Numbered from the stretch's first letter, positions 52,317 through 61,856 are shown. The stretch: 64,000 nt of DNA from Halobacterium litoreum (GCF_021233415.1 NZ_CP089466.1:186001-250000); one strand, 5' to 3'. The notes: generated by a model not told the origin, from the letters alone. Numbers and translations are program-made.

Positions 52317-53228
52317 TCAGGCGTCCGGCGGCGTCAGGTCGCGCTGGAACTCGTCGAACGCGTCGAGGTCCTCGGGCATCTCGCTGTCGAGGCGGCGCTC
52401 GTCCTGCCGGCGCTCGTGGTCGGCTTCGACCGGGTCGGCGACCGACTCCCAGCCCGGCTTCACGCGGACGCTCTTCGCGGGCATCCCGACCGCGACGTGG
52501 TGGTCGGGTACGTCCGCCTGCACGACCGCGCGAGAGCCGACGACCGCGTTCTCGCCGACGCGCACGCCGGCCCTGACGAGCGCGCCCTGGGTCACGCGCG
52601 CGTCCGCCCCGATTTCCGTGCGGAAGTTCGTCACCTCGGTCTGGTCGACGAGGTCGTGGTCGTGCGTGTAGACGTGGGCCGCGTCGCTCACGCTCGCGCG
52701 GTCCCCGATTACGAGTTCGCCGCGGTCGTCGAGGTGGACGTCGTCGTGAACCACGACGTTGTCCCCGAGTTCGATGTTGTGGCCGTACGTCATCGAGATG
52801 CCCTTGAACAGGCGCACGCCCTCGCCGACGTCCGCGAACAGGTGGCCCGCGAGCATCCGCCGGAACCGCAGCGCGAACGCGACGTTGTCCGCCAGCGGCG
52901 TGTTGTCGAACTGCCGCCACAGCCACTGCAGGGGCTTCGAGCGCGCGAACGCGCCCTCGTCTTTCTCGGCGTAGTACTCGGACTCGAGCGTGGCGTTCCG
53001 CGGGTCGAAGTTCGCGAACCGCGCGGCCTCCACGGGGGACGCCGCGTCGTCGTTCTGCCACGACTCGTAGGCGTCCCGCGCGCCGTGCAGGTCCACGAGC
53101 GTCTCCGTGACCGCGTCCGCGAGTTCGTCCGGGTCGCTCGCGGCCGCGAGTCGGTCGTCCACCGCCGAGACGAACCCGCGGAGGGTCGCCTCCGCGTCGT
53201 CCGGCAGGGAGACGTGTCGCTTGGTCAT
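52317..53228 (-). CDS. hexapeptide-repeat acyltransferase-like protein
   Basis: 303 residues from ATG 53228. A helical N-terminal region of about 125 residues precedes a left-handed beta-helix with hexapeptide repeats: NIELGDNVVVHDDVHLDDRGELVIGDRASVSDAAHVYTHDHDL, then IGADARVTQGALVRAGVRVGENAVVGSRAVV, and VAVGMPAKSVRVKPG at the end. This is the pattern of LbH O-acetyltransferases. The catalytic histidine is probably in YTHDHD. Acceptor unknown. Confidence 0.85.
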   Translation of the reverse strand: MTKRHVSLPDDAEATLRGFVSAVDDRLAAASDPDELADAVTETLVDLHGARDAYESWQNDDAASPVEAARFANFDPRNATLESEYYAEKDEGAFARSKPLQWLWRQFDNTPLADNVAFALRFRRMLAGHLFADVGEGVRLFKGISMTYGHNIELGDNVVVHDDVHLDDRGELVIGDRASVSDAAHVYTHDHDLVDQTEVTNFRTEIGADARVTQGALVRAGVRVGENAVVGSRAVVQADVPDHHVAVGMPAKSVRVKPGWESVADPVEADHERRQDERRLDSEMPEDLDAFDEFQRDLTPPDA

Positions 53229-53290
53229 GCCCCGAAGTGGGCCGCCTGCACTGATAGTGGTTTCCGTCCCGACGGGGAGCGCCGGAAGTG

Positions 53291-53386
53291 CTACGATTCG
53301 AGAATCGACAGCGAGGTGCCGAGGACGGCCACGACGGCGAGCAGGACTTCGACGGTGGTGAGACGCGTGCGGAGGGCGTCGTCCAT
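53291..53386 (-). CDS. 31-residue single-helix membrane peptide
   Basis: From ATG 53386 (MDDALRTRLTTVEVLLAVV) with one hydrophobic helix ending LSILES. Not linked to a recognised family. It lies between the hexapeptide gene and the aldo/keto reductase, within 262 bp of otherwise featureless sequence. Codon choice (GTC/CTC, third-position G/C) fits coding DNA, but such a short ORF could be chance. Confidence 0.4.
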   Translation of the reverse strand: MDDALRTRLTTVEVLLAVVAVLGTSLSILES

Positions 53387-53490
53387 ACCGCTCCGGTCGC
53401 CCAGCGAACACATGTTTCGGTCGTTCTCGGCTCGCGGGAGGCCCCACCGGAACCGCACGCGCTAAGTGACAGAGTCACCAAGACTGGCGC

Positions 53491-54546
53491 ATGCAACACC
53501 GCGAACTCGGGGACTCCGGGGTCGAGGTCAGCGAAGTCGGCTTCGGCGCGTGGGTCGTCGGCACCGACTGGTGGGGCGACCGAGACGAGGACGACGCCAT
53601 CGAGATGGTGGAGTACGCGCTCGACGCCGGCATCACGTACTTCGACACCGGCGACGTGTACGGCCACGGCCGCAGCGAGGAACTGCTCGGCGAGGTGCTC
53701 GCCGAGCGCGGCGACGAGATGACCGTCGCCACGAAGGTCGGCTACGACTTCTACAACAACCCGCAGGCCGGCCACGGGGAACTCCCGAAGGAGATGGACG
53801 TCGACTACCTCCGTGACGCCGTCGACAAGTCGATGGACCGCCTCGGCGTCGACCACGTCGACTACCTCCAACTCCACAACCCGGACGTCGGCGAGATGAC
53901 GCCGGACGTGCTCGAATTCCTCGACGAACTCCGAGAGGACGGGCGCGCGGACGCCATCGGCGTCGCGCTCGGTCCCTCCATCGGCTGGCTGGCGGAGGGC
54001 GATTTCGCCATCGAGCAGGAGTTCGACGGCGTGCAGTACGTCGGCAACATGCTCGAACAGGACGTACACAACCACTTCGTGGACACCGTCCGGGAGGAGG
54101 GCGCCGCGACGTCCCTGATTCCGCGCGTCCCGCACTCCTCGGGCCTCCTGAACGAGCAGGTGACGCCTGACACCGAACTCGGCGAGGGCGACCACCGCGG
54201 CTTCCGTCCCGACGAGTGGTACGAGACCGGGTGGGAGAAAATCGAGGAACTGCGCTTCCTCGAACGCGACGGCGAGCGCACGATGGGGCAGGCCGCTATC
54301 CAGTGGCTCCTCTCGTTCGACGAGGTCGCCAGCGTCACGCCGACGTTCCGCTCGAAAGACGACATCGACGAGTGGGCCGCCGCCTCCGAGACGCCCGCGC
54401 TCAGCGAGGACGAGACCGAGCGCGTCGCCGCGCTGTACGCCGACGACTTCGGCGTCGACCGCTTCGATGGCATGGAGAAGGAGGACTACCGCACGAGCGT
54501 CGACGGCGACGACCTCGAAGACGCGGGCTTGCTGTCCGCGGACTGA
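53491..54546 (+). CDS. aldo/keto reductase
   Basis: NAD(P)H-dependent oxidoreductase, 351 residues. It opens MQHRELGDSGVEVSEVGFGAW. The catalytic tetrad is visible: Asp and Tyr in TYFDTGDVYGHGRSEELLG, Lys in VATKVGYDF, His in LQLHNPD. The C-terminus (TPTFRSKDDIDEWAAASE) matches AKR subfamilies acting on small carbonyls. Substrate unknown. TAAGTG at 53464 may belong to its promoter. Confidence 0.92.
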   Translation: MQHRELGDSGVEVSEVGFGAWVVGTDWWGDRDEDDAIEMVEYALDAGITYFDTGDVYGHGRSEELLGEVLAERGDEMTVATKVGYDFYNNPQAGHGELPKEMDVDYLRDAVDKSMDRLGVDHVDYLQLHNPDVGEMTPDVLEFLDELREDGRADAIGVALGPSIGWLAEGDFAIEQEFDGVQYVGNMLEQDVHNHFVDTVREEGAATSLIPRVPHSSGLLNEQVTPDTELGEGDHRGFRPDEWYETGWEKIEELRFLERDGERTMGQAAIQWLLSFDEVASVTPTFRSKDDIDEWAAASETPALSEDETERVAALYADDFGVDRFDGMEKEDYRTSVDGDDLEDAGLLSAD

Positions 54547-54552
54547 GGTAGG

Positions 54553-55047
54553 TTACCCGCTTCCCGTGAGGACTTCGCCGCCGTGGCGGCGCGGGTCGTC
54601 GGTCTTGTTCTCGGGGTGGGTGAGTCGAACGACGGTGGTCTCGTTCACGAAGTAGTTGGTGTGGAGGAACATGTCCGCGACCGCTTCGGCTTCGCCGTGA
54701 CAGGCGGCGTAACTGCCGCCGCCGGAGACGTGAACGACGAACCCGGTATCGGTGCGGTTCACGACCGACGCCTCGGTCGACACGCGGAGGGCGTGGTCGG
54801 CCTCCGGGGCGTTCTCGTTCCAGACCGTGGCGTTCTCGTACGCCGCGGTGAACGAGGCGGCGCGCTCGGCGGTGAGATTCGCCGGCGGGTCGGGGAGCGG
54901 CTTCGGCTCGTAGTCTATCGTCCGGCACGGCTCCTGCGTGGTGGTGTCTGTCGGCGTAGTCGGTTGGTCGGTGCTCGGTGCGGCGGCCGAACAGCCCGCG
55001 AGCAGCAGGCACGCCGCGACCGCGAGGTGCAGGGCATTCGACCGCAT
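54553..55047 (-). CDS. small secreted lipoprotein
   Basis: 164 residues from ATG 55047. Signal peptide and lipobox AACLLLAGCSAAA (cysteine about 19), a Thr-rich linker (TTPTDTTTQEP), then a compact domain of about 120 residues with two cysteines (EPCRTIDYE, YAACHGEAE) that could form a disulfide. Several Asn-x-Ser/Thr sequons. Convergent with the aldo/keto reductase. No known function. Confidence 0.72.
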   Translation of the reverse strand: MRSNALHLAVAACLLLAGCSAAAPSTDQPTTPTDTTTQEPCRTIDYEPKPLPDPPANLTAERAASFTAAYENATVWNENAPEADHALRVSTEASVVNRTDTGFVVHVSGGGSYAACHGEAEAVADMFLHTNYFVNETTVVRLTHPENKTDDPRRHGGEVLTGSG

Positions 55048-55094
55048 CGACTCTCGAAACGCGGGCGGACGGTGAAAGTGTTGGGGCGCGGACG

Positions 55095-55211
55095 TTACGA
55101 GCCTGCCGAACCGCGAACGAACTGCAGGAGGACGCGCGCGACGCCGACGAGGAGGACGACGATTGCGACGAGGATGGCGGCTTCCTGGGGACCGGGGAGG
55201 GCTTCGAACAT
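55095..55211 (-). CDS. 38-residue single-helix membrane peptide
   Basis: From ATG 55211: MFEALPGPQEAAILVAIVVL and onward, one strong hydrophobic helix, then a basic tail (VRGSAGS end). The start matches a pattern seen in haloarchaeal micro-membrane proteins, and third-codon positions are mostly C or G. Located 47 bp upstream of the lipoprotein on the same strand, so possibly co-transcribed. Confidence 0.5.
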   Translation of the reverse strand: MFEALPGPQEAAILVAIVVLLVGVARVLLQFVRGSAGS

Positions 55212-55340
55212 ACCCGTTCTGTCGGCGGACGCGAGCAAGTACTTTCGGGTGTCGCGGACTTAGCAAGCAGTCCCCGAGCGGAGCGAGGGTTTCACCGCGC
55301 GAACGGAGCGAGCGCGGATTTTTATGTTACTTCTTGCGAG

Positions 55341-55371
55341 CGGGGTTCGCTCGCGAACCCCGAGGAAAAAT
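55341..55371 (-). terminator. terminator candidate after the chlorite dismutase-like gene
   Basis: Perfect inverted repeat CGGGGTTCGC / GCGAACCCCG (55341-55350, 55353-55362). In the gene's direction it is preceded by a T-run (AAATTTTTCC) at the stop codon. The T-run is what usually terminates archaeal transcription. Confidence 0.5.
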
Positions 55372-56880
55372 TTACGCTAGGAAGACGTGGCGCGGCCGGT
55401 CGGCGAGCACGTCGCGGCCCCAGTCGACGGTGTCGGCGAAATCGTCGCTCCGGAAGAACGTCATGGCGTCCTCCTTGGAGCGCCACTGACTGGCGATGAA
55501 CATGTCGTTCTCGTCCTCGACGTTCACCATCAGGTCCGTGTCGAAGTGGCCGTCCATGTCGGCGAGGACGCCGCCGACGACGTCGAACTTCTCCACGAAG
55601 TCCTCGCGCTTCTCGGGTTTGACGGTGTAGAACATCCCCATCGTGCCGAAGCCGGACTCCTCGTCGCTCCGGTCGACGATTCCGGGGAGGTCGGCGAGGA
55701 AGCCGGAGGCGGTGTCGGCGGCGCTCGCGGTGTCCCAGATTGAGACGACGGCGCGCCGGTCGGCCTCGCGGCCGTCGTAGACGGCGGTCTTGACGTGCGT
55801 GTCGTAGTGCTCGAAGTTCCCGCGGAGCCCGTCCACTTCCTCGAAGAGGTCGTCGGCGTCCGCCTCGGAGTAGAGGACGGTGGCGTACACGTCCTCGCCG
55901 TGGGGCTGGCCGGCGTACACGTCGAGGTCGTCGAGTTCCTCGCGGAGGCTGTCCACGTCGCCCGCGCGGTCGCCGTCCGGACCGTGGTCGGCGTCGCCGC
56001 CGTCGTCGTCCGAGTCGCTACCGTGGTGACCGCCATCGTCGCCGTGATGGTGGCTCTCCGAGTCACCGTGGTGGCCGTCACCGTGCGGGTGGTCGTCCTC
56101 GGGCGTCGGCACTTCCTCGCCCGCCATGAACGCCGGGAAGTCCTCCGGCGGGAAGCGACGACCGACGTAGAAGGAGCCGAACTCGCCGTACTTCGCGGAC
56201 ACCTCGTCGAAGCGCATTTCGTAGACGATGTCTTTGACGTCCGTGAGGTCGTCGGCGAACAGCGTGACGCCCCACTCCATGTCGTCGAGACCGACGGAGG
56301 ACGCGATGACCTGCTCGATTTTGCCGGCGTACTGCTTGCCGAGGTCGCCGTGGACCTCCATCATCTCGGCGCGCTCCTCGATGTCGAGGTCGTACCAGTT
56401 CTGCCCGGGCTGGCGGCGCTTGCTCATCGGGTAGAACGAGACGTACGTGTCCTCGGGAATCTCCGGCGTGAGCTTGCTCTCGAAGTACTTGCGGAGGCCC
56501 GTGTCGACGGACTCCGGGTCCTCGAAGTAGTCCGGCGCCGTGTACCCCGAGATTTCGACGACAGACACGTAGGAGTCCGCGTGGTCCGTGTAGTCGGCGA
56601 ACGCCGTCTGCTCGAACTGGCGCTCGATGCGGTCGAGTTCGTCCAGAGACTCCCGGAAGTGGACGAACATCAAATCGGCCTCGTGGCCGGTGATCGAGAA
56701 CACCGCCGAATCGCCCTCGTCGGCCTGCGCGAGCGCCTCGCGGTGCGCGACGAACGATTCGACCTCGTCGAGTGCGGCCTCCCGGTCGCGCTCGGGCGCC
56801 GCCCGCCACGCGTCCCAGTCCACGGTGTAGAAGTCGTGGAGCACGAACCAGCCCTCGTCGGTGGGTGGAACCTCTGCCAT
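55372..56880 (-). CDS. pitA: chlorite dismutase-family heme protein fused to an ABM domain (PitA-type)
   Basis: 502 residues from ATG 56880. Cld/HemQ-like domain about residues 1-250: FVLHDFYTVDWDAW, YPMSKRRQPGQNWYDLDIEER, and MEVHGDLGKQY, whose histidine is the expected heme ligand. A linker at about 260-305 is extremely His/Asp-rich (HPHGDGHHG, HHHGDDGGHH). The remaining 200 residues include an antibiotic-biosynthesis-monooxygenase-like domain (residues about 405-502, ending WRSKEDAMTFFRSDDF). Haloarchaeal Cld-ABM fusions are known; heme synthesis (coproheme decarboxylation) or heme handling is the likely role. Confidence 0.88.
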   Translation of the reverse strand: MAEVPPTDEGWFVLHDFYTVDWDAWRAAPERDREAALDEVESFVAHREALAQADEGDSAVFSITGHEADLMFVHFRESLDELDRIERQFEQTAFADYTDHADSYVSVVEISGYTAPDYFEDPESVDTGLRKYFESKLTPEIPEDTYVSFYPMSKRRQPGQNWYDLDIEERAEMMEVHGDLGKQYAGKIEQVIASSVGLDDMEWGVTLFADDLTDVKDIVYEMRFDEVSAKYGEFGSFYVGRRFPPEDFPAFMAGEEVPTPEDDHPHGDGHHGDSESHHHGDDGGHHGSDSDDDGGDADHGPDGDRAGDVDSLREELDDLDVYAGQPHGEDVYATVLYSEADADDLFEEVDGLRGNFEHYDTHVKTAVYDGREADRRAVVSIWDTASAADTASGFLADLPGIVDRSDEESGFGTMGMFYTVKPEKREDFVEKFDVVGGVLADMDGHFDTDLMVNVEDENDMFIASQWRSKEDAMTFFRSDDFADTVDWGRDVLADRPRHVFLA

Positions 56881-57030
56881 GCGCGTGGGTTCGTATTGCG
56901 CGTAGAAGGGCTTTCCCAAACCGACTCGTGGGAACCGCCGCCGGACCGTTCTGGCGGCGGTGCGAGCGCCCGACGCCGCGATGACCGGGACCGAAACCCT
57001 TTCCCGCTGACCTGCGGAACGTCACCCCAG

Positions 57031-57546
57031 ATGCGCAAGAGTGGGCCGCCGAAGGGACTCGTCTCCTACCTCGTTCTCGAACTCTTAGACGAACAGCCCC
57101 GGTACGGCTACGAGATTCTGAAGGAAATCGAGTCGCTGTCCGGCGGCCACTGGGAGCCCTCCTACGGGTCGGTCTACCCCATCCTCTACAAGTTCGAGGA
57201 CGAGGGGTACGCCCAGCGAATCGAGGTCGAAGACGAGCCCGACCGGAAGTACTTCGAAATTACCGACGACGGCCGCGAGAAACTCGCGGAGAAACGCGAC
57301 GAGGTCGGGGACACCGGCGACGACTTCATCGACGTGATTCTCGGCTTCTACCACGTCTTCGCGGTGCTCGGGACCGACGAGCGCTTCGAAATCGAGAACC
57401 CCGACGAGGGCGAGGGATGGCGGTTCGACGAGGCGTTCTCGGCGTGGATCGTCGAACAACTGATTCGCCACCACGAGTACTACTTCGACGACTTCGAGCG
57501 CGTCGAGGACACCCCCGAGGAGTTCGCCGACCGGATGGGCCTCTAG
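57031..57546 (+). CDS. PadR family transcriptional regulator
   Basis: 171 residues from ATG 57031. Winged-helix PadR domain at about 8-90: GLVSYLVLELLDEQPRYGYEILKEIE, then PSYGSVYPILYKFEDEGY. The acidic C-terminal half is helical (dimerisation). Divergent from pitA, with 150 bp between starts, so pitA is a candidate target. Its stop overlaps the convergent site-2 protease gene by 4 bp. Confidence 0.9.
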   Translation: MRKSGPPKGLVSYLVLELLDEQPRYGYEILKEIESLSGGHWEPSYGSVYPILYKFEDEGYAQRIEVEDEPDRKYFEITDDGREKLAEKRDEVGDTGDDFIDVILGFYHVFAVLGTDERFEIENPDEGEGWRFDEAFSAWIVEQLIRHHEYYFDDFERVEDTPEEFADRMGL

Positions 57547-59345
57547 TTCAGGAGCTGCGGGCCGAGTAACATCAGCGCCAGGCTCGCGAGCATCAACAGC
57601 CCGATGCTCGTCGTGATGGCGCGCGTGATGGCGTGTTTGTCGCCGACCGGGAGCCGCGACGTGATGGCTTCGGCGCCCGACCGGAGCAGGTGGCCGCCGT
57701 CCAGCGGGAACGCCGGAATGCAGTTGAAGAACCCGAGGTTGAGGTTCACCCACCCCGTCCACAGCAGGAGGTTCGCGGACAGGAACACGACGCTCTCGGG
57801 GAGCGCGCCGAGCGCGCCGGTGACCACGAAGAAGTTCGTGTTCGTCCCCGCGAAGCCGGGGAAGTTGAAGCCGACGCTGGGGTCAAGCAGGCCGAGCAGC
57901 GGCAGGTAGAGCGCGCCGACGACGGCCTGCAGGAAGCCGGTGACGGGGTTGTTCGCGCCGCCGAAGATGGCCGTGAGGTACGCCGAGTCGTCGGTGTTCC
58001 CGGAGAGCATCGAGAGGAACTCCTGTCCGGGGTAGAGTTCCGCGCCGAACCCGGAGGTCTCGACGCCGCTCACGCCGGGCGCGATGAACGCGCCGAGGTA
58101 CGCCGACCCGTCGGCCTGCTGGCCGAGTTCCACGTCGTAGGTCTCGCGTTCGCCGTCGACGTACGCGACGACGTCGACGCTGTCACCGGGCGACAGGCGG
58201 TCGATGAGGTCGGCGAGGTCGTCGCCGGTGGTCACGCGCTCGCCCGCCATCGACACGACGACCGCGTCGGTCTCGGCGGCCAAGCCGCTGTCGGCGGCCG
58301 GGCCGTCCGGCGAGACGGTGATGAACGCGCCCGCCGGCCCGGTCACCGAGTCGCCGTCGTCGGTTTCGAGCGTGGCTATCGTGCGGTTCTCCAGTTCGCG
58401 CTCCAGGCTCTGCTCCGTGTAGACGGCGGTGCCGTTGACGGTGGTCACCGTGTCGCCCGTGGCGATGCCGGCGAACGGCGACTCGGTGGCGTTCCCGAGG
58501 ACGAACAGCCGCCGGTCGACGGTCACGCTGTCGCCGTTGGCGAGCGTCACCGCGACCGAGCGCTCGTCGGACGCTTCGATTGCGCGCTGGAACTCGGAGT
58601 TGTTCTCGACGGGCGTCCCCGCCACCTCGACGACGCGGTCGCCGCCCGAGATGCCGGCTTCGGCCGCCGGCGAGTCATCGTAGACGGTGCCGACGAGGCC
58701 GCCGTCCGCGACCGCCACCGCGCCTGCGACGGGGCCGAACAGCAGGCCGAACGCCAGCACGACGACCAGGAAGTTGTTCGTGACGCCCGCCGCGAACATG
58801 CGCGCTCGCGCCCCGCGGTCGGCCTGCTGTTCGCTCTCCTGGTCGGGTTCGACGAACGCGCCCATCGGGAGAATCGCGAGCAACGCGAGCCCCATCGACT
58901 TAATTTCGATGTCCTCGACGCGGCACATCAGGCCGTGGCCGAACTCGTGGACGACGATGCCGATGAACAGCCCCGCGACGATTTCGGGGGCGACCGACAG
59001 CGGCAGGAAGTCGTTGACGCCCGGAATCACGAGCGTGTTCCGCGGCTGGTTCACCGCCGTCGGCTCAGGCGGGTTCGCGAGCGTCGCGACCGCCGACAGC
59101 ACCAGCGCGAACAGGACGCCGACGAGGACGACCGCAGTGAGGCCGAGCCCGAAGTTGCCCCACGCGCGCCACGCCCGCTTGGGCTGTGACGCCCACTCGA
59201 TGAACCGGCGCCCGCGCTTCGTGTGGAGGGTCAGTATCGGCCCCGTCGTGGAGACGAACGACGGCAACAGCCCGCTGTTGCGCGCCCACGCCACGCCCGC
59301 CCAGTAGACGGCGAGCGCGACCAAGAGCACCTGCCAGATATCCAT
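57543..59345 (-). CDS. site-2 protease family membrane metalloprotease with PDZ domains
   Basis: 600 residues. N-terminal helix, then a catalytic HExxH in VVHEFGHGLMCR and the later FPLDGGHLL motif that supplies the third zinc ligand. Two PDZ-like domains (about residues 205-290 and 320-400) lie between them. About six to seven helices in total. Archaeal S2P proteins cleave within membranes; the target is unknown. Ends against padR. Confidence 0.9.
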   Translation of the reverse strand: MDIWQVLLVALAVYWAGVAWARNSGLLPSFVSTTGPILTLHTKRGRRFIEWASQPKRAWRAWGNFGLGLTAVVLVGVLFALVLSAVATLANPPEPTAVNQPRNTLVIPGVNDFLPLSVAPEIVAGLFIGIVVHEFGHGLMCRVEDIEIKSMGLALLAILPMGAFVEPDQESEQQADRGARARMFAAGVTNNFLVVVLAFGLLFGPVAGAVAVADGGLVGTVYDDSPAAEAGISGGDRVVEVAGTPVENNSEFQRAIEASDERSVAVTLANGDSVTVDRRLFVLGNATESPFAGIATGDTVTTVNGTAVYTEQSLERELENRTIATLETDDGDSVTGPAGAFITVSPDGPAADSGLAAETDAVVVSMAGERVTTGDDLADLIDRLSPGDSVDVVAYVDGERETYDVELGQQADGSAYLGAFIAPGVSGVETSGFGAELYPGQEFLSMLSGNTDDSAYLTAIFGGANNPVTGFLQAVVGALYLPLLGLLDPSVGFNFPGFAGTNTNFFVVTGALGALPESVVFLSANLLLWTGWVNLNLGFFNCIPAFPLDGGHLLRSGAEAITSRLPVGDKHAITRAITTSIGLLMLASLALMLLGPQLLN

Positions 59346-59396
59346 TGGTGGAACAGTCAGGGACGGCGCGACAAAAGCCGTTCGGGGACGCGACGC

Positions 59397-61037
59397 CTAC
59401 GCTTCGCGGCGGAGGCGCGCGAGCACGAACTCGCGGTCGAGTTTCGCGAGGAACTGCCCGAGTTTCGGGCCCTGGTCCTCGTCGAAGAACAGCCGGTAGC
59501 CCGCCGAGAAGAACGCACCGACGTCGACGTCGTGGCGCTTCGCGGACTCGTACACTTCGCCCTGCAGGGCGTCGCCGTCCGGGTCCTCGCGCTCGACGAA
59601 GTCCGCGAGGTCGTCCAGTGCGGCCTCGGTGGCGGCGTCGAAGTCGTGGTCGGGAATCGCCTGGCGCTTGAGGTCGTAGTTGAACTCGTTGTCCGTGCGT
59701 CGCGCCCACTCGCGGGCGAGTTCGACGCGCGCGAGCGCCGCCTCAACCACGTCGTCGCTGGCGTTGTCGGGGATGTGGCCCTCGCGGCGCGCGATTTCCT
59801 CGCGCAGGTCGGGGTCGTCGGTCATCCCGAGGACGGCCGCGAACGTGAACGGGATGCGCACGCGGTCCGCGTTCGCGTCCTCGACGAGGAACGGATAGAC
59901 GCGCTCGGCGCGCTCGGTCTCGTCCTCGTCGGCGTCCACTTCGCCGAAGTAGACGGCTTCCATCCGGTCGAACTCGTCGACCAGTTGGTCGAGGTGCTCG
60001 ATGGAGAAGTCCCGCGCCTTCCGGGGGTCTTTCGCGAAGAAAAAGCGGACGACCTCGGGTTCGAGCATCCGGAGCACGTCCTGGACGAGAATCACGTGGC
60101 CCGACGAGGAACTGAACGCTTCGCCGTCGAGCGTGAACCACTCGTACACCATCGGCACGGGCGGTTCGTCGCCGAGGACGTTCCGCGCGATGTCCGCTCC
60201 GGAGGGCCACGAGCCCTCGGCGTGGTCCTTGCCGAACGGCTCGAAGTCGACGCCGAGGACGCGCCACTGCGCCGGCCACTCGAAGCGCCACGGGAGTTTG
60301 CCCTCGCGCAGGGTCGCGGTGCCCTCGTGCCCGCAGCCGTCGATGGTCTGGTCGCCGGCCTCCATGTCCGTGCAGACGTAGTCGACGGTGCCGGCGTCCG
60401 TGTCGACTGCCGTCACCGTCTCAGTGACCTTCCCGCACTCCTCGCAGATGGGGTTGAACGGGACGTAGTCCTCGTCGACCTTGTCCTGGTACTCGCCGAG
60501 GACCTCCCGAGCGGTCTCCCGGTTCTCCAGTAGGAACTCCGTCACGTTCTCGAAGTCGCCGTCCTCGTACAGTTCGGTGTTCGACACCATCTCGACGGGC
60601 ACGCCCAGCAGGTCCGCGGAGGACTGGATGAGATTCGAGAAGTGCTCGCCGTAGGAGTCACAGCACCCGAACGGGTCCGGAATCGCGGTGTACGGCGCGC
60701 CGAGGTTCTGACCGAGCGCGCCCGCGTTCACGTCCCCGAGGTCGACGATGTCGCCGTCGAGGTCCGCGAGTTTCCGCGGGAGCTTCCGGAGCGGGTCGCG
60801 GTCGTCGCTCGTGAACACCTGCCGGACCTCGTAGCCGCGCTCTCGGAGGACCTCCGCGACGAAGTAGCCGCGCACGATCTCGTTCATGTTCCCGAGGTGG
60901 GGGACGCCGGAGGGCGAGATGCCGCCCTTCACGACGATCGGCTCCTCGGGGTTTCGCGCGAGAATGCGGTCCGCGGCGGCGTCAGCCCAGAAGACGTGGC
61001 CGTCGTCGTCCGCGTAGGGGTCGTCGTCGGGGTGCAT
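59397..61037 (-). CDS. lysS: lysyl-tRNA synthetase, class I
   Basis: Archaeal class I enzyme. 546 residues. HIGH-type motif in SGVPHLGNMNEIV; the KMSKS position reads SSSSG in AFSSSSGHVIL, a variant seen in haloarchaeal enzymes. Zinc-like pairs CEECGKV and later CTDMEAGDQ. Anticodon-binding helical domain in the last about 170 residues. Abuts pyrH directly upstream on the same strand, so co-transcribed. Confidence 0.96.
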   Translation of the reverse strand: MHPDDDPYADDDGHVFWADAAADRILARNPEEPIVVKGGISPSGVPHLGNMNEIVRGYFVAEVLRERGYEVRQVFTSDDRDPLRKLPRKLADLDGDIVDLGDVNAGALGQNLGAPYTAIPDPFGCCDSYGEHFSNLIQSSADLLGVPVEMVSNTELYEDGDFENVTEFLLENRETAREVLGEYQDKVDEDYVPFNPICEECGKVTETVTAVDTDAGTVDYVCTDMEAGDQTIDGCGHEGTATLREGKLPWRFEWPAQWRVLGVDFEPFGKDHAEGSWPSGADIARNVLGDEPPVPMVYEWFTLDGEAFSSSSGHVILVQDVLRMLEPEVVRFFFAKDPRKARDFSIEHLDQLVDEFDRMEAVYFGEVDADEDETERAERVYPFLVEDANADRVRIPFTFAAVLGMTDDPDLREEIARREGHIPDNASDDVVEAALARVELAREWARRTDNEFNYDLKRQAIPDHDFDAATEAALDDLADFVEREDPDGDALQGEVYESAKRHDVDVGAFFSAGYRLFFDEDQGPKLGQFLAKLDREFVLARLRREA

Positions 61038-61757
61038 CTATCCGTCCGCCCAGTACGTCATCTGGTCGTCGGTGCCCTCCGGGATGACGTCCGTGCCGTC
61101 GTGTTCGCCGCGCAGCACGGCGTCCACGATGCGCTGGGGGTCGGTGCCGTCGAGGACGATGGTGCGGACGCCCGAGCGCTCGATGAGTTTCGCGGCGAGC
61201 AGGTCGACGGGCGCCGACGACCCGGCGTTCATCTCCACGTCCGCGATGATGTCCACGAGTTCGCCGGCGGTCATCTCCTCGAAGTGTTTCGCGTCCTCGT
61301 CCTCGTTCGGGTCCGCGGAGAACACGCCCGGAACGCTCGTCGCGTACAACAGGAGGTCGGCGTCCGTGTACTCCGCGAGCGCGGCGCTCACGGCGTCGGT
61401 CGTCTGCCCCGCGACGACGCCGCCCATCACGGCCACGTCGTCCCGGCGCATCGCCTCCCCGGCGTCCTCGTAGGTCTTCGCGGGACTCGGCGCCGCTCGA
61501 CCGCCGAGCGCGGCGATGAGCAGGCGGGCGTTCAGGCGCGTCACGTCGATGCCGATGTCGTCTAACTCGATCTCGTTGGCACCGAGTTCGCGCGCCGTCC
61601 CGATGTAGTCCCGGGCGACACCCCCACCGCCGACGACGGCACCGATTTCACAGCCGGCGTCGGCGAGTTCTTCGATTGCGTCGGCGTGGCCCTCGACGCG
61701 CTCGTGGGCGAGGTCGGGCGCGAGGACGCTACCGCCGATAGAAACCACGACTCGCAT
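61038..61757 (-). CDS. pyrH: UMP kinase
   Basis: Phosphorylates UMP to UDP in pyrimidine nucleotide synthesis. 239 residues from ATG 61757. Amino-acid-kinase fold: VVVSIGGSVLAP, VVGGGGVARDYI, then DLLLYATSVPGVFSADPNED and MNAGSSAPVDLLAAKLIERSG. Archaeal PyrH size. A much longer open frame upstream of 61757 has no similarity. Confidence 0.95.
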   Translation of the reverse strand: MRVVVSIGGSVLAPDLAHERVEGHADAIEELADAGCEIGAVVGGGGVARDYIGTARELGANEIELDDIGIDVTRLNARLLIAALGGRAAPSPAKTYEDAGEAMRRDDVAVMGGVVAGQTTDAVSAALAEYTDADLLLYATSVPGVFSADPNEDEDAKHFEEMTAGELVDIIADVEMNAGSSAPVDLLAAKLIERSGVRTIVLDGTDPQRIVDAVLRGEHDGTDVIPEGTDDQMTYWADG

Positions 61758-61856
61758 ACTACACCGTGATAGCCGAGATGCGGTCTTAAGGGTTGTCAAC
61801 TCGCGCGCGGCGCGGCTGCGCACAACGCCTAAGCGTCCGCGAATCGACCTGCAGGC

